A stretch of 21,018 bases of DNA, from NCBI GenBank assembly GCA_000716465.1, contig JNWL01000071.1, forward strand, positions 1-21,018. The letters are read 5' to 3'. This DNA is from Streptomyces bikiniensis. GTDB lineage: Bacteria > Actinomycetota > Actinomycetes > Streptomycetales > Streptomycetaceae. The translations under genes and the position numbers were made by a program. Each line of letters starts with the position of its first letter. Position 1 is the first letter of the stretch. A model generated the notes under the pieces. It saw nothing but the letters and a program-made list of their open reading frames with translations, did not search any database and was not told the origin of the DNA. Shown piece after piece: positions 15,801-21,018 of this stretch.

Positions 15801-16680
15801 CGAGCGTGTTGACGAAGAACCCGACGAGGCCGTCGAGCGCTTCGTCGGACCGGCCGGCGACCGGGGTGCCGACGACCTGGTCGGGGCCGGCACCGGCGGC
15901 GCGCAGGGCGAGCGCGAGGGCGGCGCGGACGACCATGAAGAAGGTGGCGCCGGAGTCCCGGGCGATCCCGGTGAGCGCCCGGTGGGTGGCGGCGTCGAGT
16001 GCGGCGGTGGCGGAGGCGCCCGCGCGGGTCGGCTCGGTGGGGCGGGGCCGGTCGGCGGGGAGCCGGGTCTCGGCGGGGGCACCGGCGAGGGCTGCGCGCC
16101 AGTGGGCGATCTGTTCGTGGGCGGTGCTGTCGGGGTCGTCGGGGTCGCCGAGCACGTCCCGCTGCCAGAGGGTGTAGTCGGCGTACTGGACGGGCAGCGG
16201 CTCCCACTCCGGCGCGCGGCCCCCGGCGCGGGCGGTGCAGGCGGTGTCGAGGTCGGCGAGGAGGCGGCCGACGGACCAGCCGTCGGTGGCGATGTGGTGG
16301 ACGGCCAGCACGAGGATCGCCGACTCCTCGCCGTCGGTCTCGAAGAGGCCGACGCGCAGCGGGAGTTCGCGGGTGACGTCGATCGGGGCGCGGGCGAACT
16401 CCGTGGCCTGTCCGGCCGCCTCGCCGGCCGCGCACCGGGTGGTCTCGACCGGGATCCGGACGCCGTCGAGGATCCGCTGGTGCGGCTCGCCGTCCACGGC
16501 CGGATAGACCGTGCGGAGCACCTCGTGCCGCGCCACCACGTCCCCCACGGCCGCCTCCAGGACGGCCGGGTCCGGCCGGGTGGCGAGGTGCAGCACCACG
16601 GGCGCGTTGTAGGCGGGGGACGAGCCCTCCAGCCGGTTCATGAACCACAGACGGCGCTGGGCGTAGGACAGGGGGATCAC
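12805..16680 (-). CDS. NRPS with order C-T-C-(decayed A fragment)-T and no working A domain
   Basis: A 1291-residue synthetase. C1 covers about 2-440 (HHIATDG, 128-134); T1 about 480-550 (GGHSLL, Ser513); C2 about 573-1015 (HHIAGDG, 699-705); a degenerate A-domain remnant about 1024-1145; T2 about 1168-1240 (GGHSLL, Ser1200). Between C1 and T1 only a short linker remains ([19 protein letters not shown]), which looks like the start of a removed A domain. Both C domains keep their catalytic HHxxxDG, and both T domains keep the phosphopantetheine serine, so the protein probably works but needs amino acids loaded in trans. The C-terminal 50 residues are basic and proline-rich and end in [15 protein letters not shown], a possible docking tail. 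I chose GTG at 16680, preceded by GAGAGG; the protein then begins exactly at the first C-domain motif, with no leader. The same frame is open further upstream but there overlaps the A-T gene. Confidence 0.92.
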   Translation of the reverse strand: MIPLSYAQRRLWFMNRLEGSSPAYNAPVVLHLATRPDPAVLEAAVGDVVARHEVLRTVYPAVDGEPHQRILDGVRIPVETTRCAAGEAAGQATEFARAPIDVTRELPLRVGLFETDGEESAILVLAVHHIATDGWSVGRLLADLDTACTARAGGRAPEWEPLPVQYADYTLWQRDVLGDPDDPDSTAHEQIAHWRAALAGAPAETRLPADRPRPTEPTRAGASATAALDAATHRALTGIARDSGATFFMVVRAALALALRAAGAGPDQVVGTPVAGRSDEALDGLVGFFVNTLALRTDLSGDPTLAEVVRRVRDADLAAFAHDDLPFDLLVEHLNPERSLGRHPVFQVMVAAHPGQARELRVGGVPAVLDEADLATAKFDLSFHCQERTGADGEPAGLLLGLQYATDLYDAGTADLLLGLFRHALATLAAQPGDTPLSTVAWTTGAQRRELDRRHAALDAARETATGAEDAPGRRETASADPREEILRGLYAELLDRDAVLPDDNFFKLGGHSLLAGKLANRVRGTLGLPATIRDVFLAPTPEALLRRLDEHGDGPARPALRPVPAALRPARLPLSAAQRRLWFVGRLEGPSATYNIPVVTRLHRPLDPAALSAALADTAARHEVLRTVYRYADGEPYQLVLDDRAPVLDEIRAEGPEAVRAAVDAAAGHVFDLAAEIPFRAALVTDADERQTLVLLVHHIAGDGWSTSCLLADLDAAYRARAAGRAPARPPLPVQYADYTLWQHHLLDGTPGTDDEPGTPGVAAEQLAHWSTALAGMPPLLALPTDRPRPLEADGRGALTGFEVGAATHQALLRTARAHGATLFMVVQAALAALLTRHGAGTDIALGTTVAGRADHALHPLVGFFVNTLVLRTDTSGDPAFTDLVHRVRESGLAAYSHQDLPFDRLVEHLSPQRSAAHAPLVQVMLQVHAADTAGRVPSVLDGDPVAFTGTGAKSDLTFALTELTGPDGAPGGLRGVLEYATALYDADTARLLAGRLAETLDAFAADPAAPLSAPRYGTGAPSPSVHGTVLDEHGRPAPVRVPGEVHAPAPGGGLRATGLRAYAAADGTLRPVAVLTAGGYAVEPGRVEEALLSHPAVTGVSVAVHDDRLHATVARAPGAAVTEEELRAWAERRLPEYLAPARVAIGGGGERSGAATAGPEEGAPARAREERLLVLFREVLGGRDVGRTDNFFKTGGHSLLAVRLLNRIRAEFGQDLTLRDVFRNPTAAALARLLDDPAPGTRKAPDSTRAGAPRSPGEPRAHGPAGPPRPPVPAPALKRRTRAGTRTGR
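13246..13611 (-). pseudogene. Vestigial C-terminal part of an adenylation domain inside the C-T-C-T synthetase
   Basis: Residues about 1024-1145 align by eye with the end of A domains: [17 protein letters not shown] (like the run into A6), [15 protein letters not shown] (a damaged A7), [19 protein letters not shown] (after A8) and [18 protein letters not shown] (before A10). Motifs A1-A5, the GR-D-QVKIRG core and the A10 lysine are missing. The fragment is in frame and cannot adenylate by itself. Confidence 0.85.
16133..16235. repeat. 103-bp near-identical block, copy 2
   Basis: Partner of 10401-10503, located in C1 of the C-T-C-T synthetase. The only differences I see are two adjacent bases, which change a His codon to an Arg codon. 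Confidence 0.85.
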
Positions 16681-16757
16681 GGTTGCTGCCTCTCTTGAGG
16701 GGCGGGGGCGGGCGGGTGGACCCGAGGCGGCGGCCTCGGCGGTGCGACGACCGGCGG
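16681..16757. other. Short spacer that still reads as an NRPS linker
   Basis: A 77-bp gap between the A-T gene and the C-T-C-T gene. In the frame of the downstream gene it has no stop and reads AGRRTAEAAASGPPARPRPS then REAAT, just like a T-to-C linker. It also contains a 7-bp hairpin (16722-16728 with 16733-16739) and the GAGAGG site of the downstream GTG. Confidence 0.65.
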
Positions 16758-18638
<1,881 letters not shown>

Positions 18639-18648
18639 GGCGGCGGGC

Positions 18649-19692
18649 TCACATTCCGTACGGGTGGGCGGAGGGGGCGACGGTCGGGGCGCAGTCGGAC
18701 AGGGGGACGGGCTCGCCCATGGCGACGAGGATCTTGCGTGCGCCGGTGTACGACTCGCGTCCGTGCGCGCAGAGGATGTTGTCGACGAGCATCAGGTCGC
18801 CTGCCTGCCAGGTCTCGCGGACGGTGACGGCTTGGTAGGCGTCGTTGACGGCGTCGACCTCGGCGGCGGTGAGGGCGGTGCCGTCGCCGAGCCGGGTGTC
18901 GAAGGGCAGGCCGTCGGCGCCGAAGGTCTCGGTGAGGACCTCGCGGACGTCCTCGTCGAGGCTGCGGGCGTTCCAGAAGGCGAAGTGGTTGAACCAGACG
19001 CGCTCGCCGGTGACGGGGTGGGTGACGATCGCGGAGCGGAGCTGGCGGGTGCGCAGGGTGTCCTCGTCGAGCCATTCGTACCCGATGGAGTGCGCGTCGC
19101 AGTACTCCTCCGCGCCGGCCGGGTCGTCGGCGGAGAACGCCTTGCGCCAGGGCATTCCGGCGAGGTCGGAGTAGTTGCGGACCAGCAGCCAGCCGGCCTT
19201 CTCGAAGCGGGCGACGAGCTCCGGCGGGAGGAGGGACAGGGCGCGGCGCATGTCGCCGACGGTGGTGGCGCCGCCGGTCTCGGGGGCGGTGACGCAGCCG
19301 AAGAGCAGGACGCCGGGGAAGTCGAGGGTGTAGCTGTTCTCGTTGTGCAGGCGGATCGGCTGGATCGCCGGCAGGTCGGTGGAGGAGAAGACGCCCTCGC
19401 CGAAGTCGGTGCGCGGGGTGGCCTTCTCCTTGTAGCCGGCGCGACGGGCGATCAGCGCGTCCCGGGCCTCGGCGAAGGTGCCGGCGTCGGTGACGGGCAG
19501 GCCGCGGAGCATCACGGCGCCGGAGCGGTGCAGCTCGGCCTGGATCTCGGGGCGGCGGGCGGTGAGCCAGGCGGTGGCCTCGGCCATGGCGGCGAAGCGG
19601 GGCATCTGGATCAGGGCGGGCTTGCCGGGTTCCCGGACGACGGTCACCGCGTCGTCGGCGGTCGTGGCCGGGTGCGGGGCGAAGGTGGTCAT
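18649..19692 (-). CDS. Fe(II)/2-oxoglutarate dioxygenase of the TauD/SyrP type (probable amino-acid hydroxylase)
   Basis: The 347-residue protein has the 2-His-1-carboxylate iron site of TauD-family oxygenases: His116 and Glu118 in RLHNENSYT, and His310 in CAHGRESYTG, followed by Arg319 (ARKILVAM), which probably binds 2-oxoglutarate. The segments FGCVTAPETGGATTVGDMRR (131-150), THPVTGERVWFNH (224-236) and AGDLMLVDN (297-305) are typical of members found in NRPS clusters, which usually hydroxylate the beta carbon of an amino acid, free or bound to a carrier. Which residue it modifies here is unknown; glutamine, 3-methylaspartate or 3-methylasparagine units are candidates. The glutamate in place of the more common aspartate in the HxD/E motif is normal in this branch. 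The ATG at 19692 has GAGGAA six bases upstream. Only ten bases separate it from the A-T gene downstream. Confidence 0.9.
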   Translation of the reverse strand: MTTFAPHPATTADDAVTVVREPGKPALIQMPRFAAMAEATAWLTARRPEIQAELHRSGAVMLRGLPVTDAGTFAEARDALIARRAGYKEKATPRTDFGEGVFSSTDLPAIQPIRLHNENSYTLDFPGVLLFGCVTAPETGGATTVGDMRRALSLLPPELVARFEKAGWLLVRNYSDLAGMPWRKAFSADDPAGAEEYCDAHSIGYEWLDEDTLRTRQLRSAIVTHPVTGERVWFNHFAFWNARSLDEDVREVLTETFGADGLPFDTRLGDGTALTAAEVDAVNDAYQAVTVRETWQAGDLMLVDNILCAHGRESYTGARKILVAMGEPVPLSDCAPTVAPSAHPYGM

Positions 19693-19907
19693 GGCGTGTT
19701 CCTCGTCTTCGGTGGGTGGCCGGCGCGGAGGCCGGGGAGGCGCGGTCGGAGCCGGTGCCGGGGCGGCTCGACCGGTGGTTGCGGGGCGAGCCGCCCGGTG
19801 GTGGCGGCGGGCGCGGGGGGGGCGGGTGCTCGGGCGGTGGCGGCGACCGGGTGGCTCGGGCCGTGACGGAGGCCGGACCGCTCAAGCGGTGACGGAAACC
19901 GGACCGC
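19693..19907. other. Spacer between thioesterase and dioxygenase
   Basis: A 215-bp non-coding gap. It contains a 10-bp inverted repeat (gggcggctcg at 19761-19770 with its complement at 19787-19796, loop 16) that could form a modest hairpin, and most of a tandem duplication at its right end. I see no promoter I would defend. Confidence 0.5.
19699..19704 (-). promoter_or_regulatory. Ribosome binding site of the dioxygenase
   Basis: GAGGAA on the minus strand, six bases before the ATG at 19692; it supports that start. Confidence 0.7.
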
Positions 19908-19914
19908 TCAGGCG
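19863..19914. repeat. 26-bp tandem duplication over the thioesterase stop codon
   Basis: Two adjacent 26-base units, 19863-19888 and 19889-19914, differ at three positions (gtgacgga-gg/aa-ccggaccgctca-a/g-gcg). The second unit contains the stop codon of the type II thioesterase and the first is its copy just downstream. Confidence 0.85.
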
Positions 19915-20693
19915 GTGGCGGCGGGGACCGTGTCGAAGGAGCGCAGGACCGGGTTCAGCCGGGCGAAGAAGCCGGCCAGGTCCTGTTGGAAGTAGAAGTG
20001 GTCGCCCGGCAGGACCTCGGGGGCGACGGCGTGGCCGGCCACGAGGGCCCATCCGGCGAGCAGTTCGACCGGGACGATCGGGTCGGCGTCGCCGCCGAGG
20101 ACGGCGACCGGGCAGTCGAGCCGCGCGTCGGGCGCGGTGCACCGGTAGGCGTCGTCGATGGCGAAGTCGGCCCGGATGGCGGGGAGGACGATCTCGCGGA
20201 GCTCCGGGTCGTCGAGGATGCCGTCGTCGGTGCCGCCGCGCTCCTTGATGGCGGCCACCAGCTCGTCGTCGTCGAGGCGCTCCGGGTGCACGGGGGCCTG
20301 GTTGGGCAGGACGGGCGCCCGGCAGGCGGAGGCGACGAGTCCGAGCGGGGTGCGGCCGGCGGCCTGGAGCGCGCGGGTGACCTCGAAGGCGACCAGGGAA
20401 CCCATGCTGTGGCCGAGGACGACCAGGGCGCCGACGTCCGCCGGGAGGGCGTCGACGACGGGAAGGGCCAGGTCGTCGACGGAGGCGGGCAGGTCCTCGC
20501 AGTAGCGGGCGCCACGGCCCGGGTACTGGCTGATGAGGAGCCGGACGTCGGCCGGGAGGTGCTCGCGCCAGGCGCCGTAGGCGTGGGCGTTGCCGCCGGC
20601 GTGCGGGAGGACGAGCAGGGACAGGCTGTGCGGCGCGTCACCGGGCAGGTCCCAGACGACGTCCTCGGGCGCGGGGGTGGAGGAGGCGCTCAT
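19908..20693 (-). CDS. Type II (editing) thioesterase
   Basis: The 261-residue alpha/beta hydrolase is of the GrsT/SrfAD kind that removes wrong or stalled acyl groups from NRPS carrier domains. LPHAGGNAHAY (29-39) supplies the oxyanion region, GHSMG (94-98) the nucleophile Ser96, GGDADPIV (200-207) the acid Asp204, and PGDHFYF (229-235) the catalytic His232. PGRGAR near residue 58-63 is also typical. Length is normal for the family. The ATG at 20693 overlaps the TGA of the upstream NRPS gene (ATGA), so the two are translationally coupled. It differs from the TE fused to the terminal synthetase, which releases the product. With several carrier domains that must be loaded in trans, an editing enzyme would be useful for clearing misloaded units. 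Confidence 0.95.
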   Translation of the reverse strand: MSASSTPAPEDVVWDLPGDAPHSLSLLVLPHAGGNAHAYGAWREHLPADVRLLISQYPGRGARYCEDLPASVDDLALPVVDALPADVGALVVLGHSMGSLVAFEVTRALQAAGRTPLGLVASACRAPVLPNQAPVHPERLDDDELVAAIKERGGTDDGILDDPELREIVLPAIRADFAIDDAYRCTAPDARLDCPVAVLGGDADPIVPVELLAGWALVAGHAVAPEVLPGDHFYFQQDLAGFFARLNPVLRSFDTVPAATA

Positions 20694-21018
20694 GAGCTGA
20701 TCCGATCTGTCTCGGTGCGGCGGCGGAGGGCCGGTCGGGCCTTCCGGGCGGCCGGTGCGGTCTTGAGGGAGTCGAGGTGCGCGGCGAGCCGGGCGGGGGT
20801 GGGGTGCTGGAAGACGTCGCGCAGGGTGAGGCGGACGTCGAGGGCCTCGGCGATGCGGTTGGTGAGGCGGGCGGCGAGGAGGGAGTGCCCGCCGAGGTGG
20901 AAGAAGTCGTCGTCGATGGTGAGGGGGGTGGTGGTGTCGAGGGCGTGGACGAAGAGGGCGACGAGGGTCTCTTCGAGGGGGGTGCGGGGTGCGCGGCCGT
21001 CGGTGGTGGGGGCGGTGG
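20690..21018 (-). CDS. NRPS, C-terminal carrier domain only (5' part outside the window)
   Basis: The last 109 residues of an NRPS protein whose 5' part lies beyond 21018. It shows a linker (RAPRTPLEETLVALF), the carrier motif [17 protein letters not shown] with the phosphopantetheine serine, then TLRDVFQHPTPARLAAHLDSL. This is a peptidyl carrier domain, and the linker before it looks like the usual A-to-T junction, so an A domain probably precedes it. The basic tail ends ARPALRRRTETDRISS, similar to the tail of the C-T-C-T synthetase, which may mark a shared docking element. The stop codon overlaps the thioesterase start (ATGA). The cluster therefore continues to the right, and more modules exist than can be counted here. 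Confidence 0.93.
   Translation of the reverse strand, partial: TAPTTDGRAPRTPLEETLVALFVHALDTTTPLTIDDDFFHLGGHSLLAARLTNRIAEALDVRLTLRDVFQHPTPARLAAHLDSLKTAPAARKARPALRRRTETDRISS

Overview
The window is a very GC-rich piece of an actinomycete genome, most likely Streptomyces or a close relative. Codon third positions are almost all G or C, Shine-Dalgarno sites are strong, and stop and start codons often overlap as ATGA or GTGA. Everything recognisable lies on the minus strand, so transcription runs from position 21018 down to 1. It is the downstream part of a non-ribosomal peptide synthetase (NRPS) gene cluster followed by a precursor-supply cassette. Positions 1-41 are not genomic. They are an untrimmed Illumina Nextera read-1 adapter preceded by an 8-base index-like tag, so the contig ends here in the middle of a gene.

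Layout in the direction of transcription: (1) 21018-20690, the 3' end of an NRPS gene finishing in a carrier (T) domain; (2) a type II thioesterase coupled to it by ATGA; (3) an Fe(II)/2-oxoglutarate dioxygenase of the TauD/SyrP kind, a probable amino-acid hydroxylase; (4) an A-T protein whose binding-pocket residues spell the glutamine code DAQDLGVVDK; (5) a 1291-residue NRPS, C-T-C-(decayed A fragment)-T, with no working A domain; (6) a 2370-residue terminal NRPS with the unusual order A-C-T-C-A-T-TE; (7) an MbtH-like protein coupled by ATGA. An 18-bp perfect hairpin then closes this block. A second block follows: (8) and (9) the two subunits of a B12-dependent glutamate mutase, coupled by GTGA; (10) an asparaginyl-tRNA-synthetase-like catalytic core without an anticodon-binding domain; (11) an FMN-barrel protein related to the central domain of glutamate synthase; (12) an unrecognised gene cut off by the contig end. 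Genes 10, 11 and 12 are each coupled by GTGA overlaps.

Taken together, the A-T protein looks like a starter or internal unit feeding three consecutive C-T units without an A domain, then a normal C-A-T-TE module that releases the peptide. Only three intact A domains serve five T domains here, so loading must be non-linear, with A domains working in trans or on several carriers. The second block probably turns glutamate into (2S,3S)-3-methylaspartate. My inference is that the synthetase-like protein then makes the side-chain amide, 3-methylasparagine, an isomer of glutamine. The FMN protein and the truncated gene have no assigned step.

I see no rRNA, tRNA, CRISPR array, insertion sequence, pathway regulator or transporter. 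The non-coding gaps are short except for 12437-12804.
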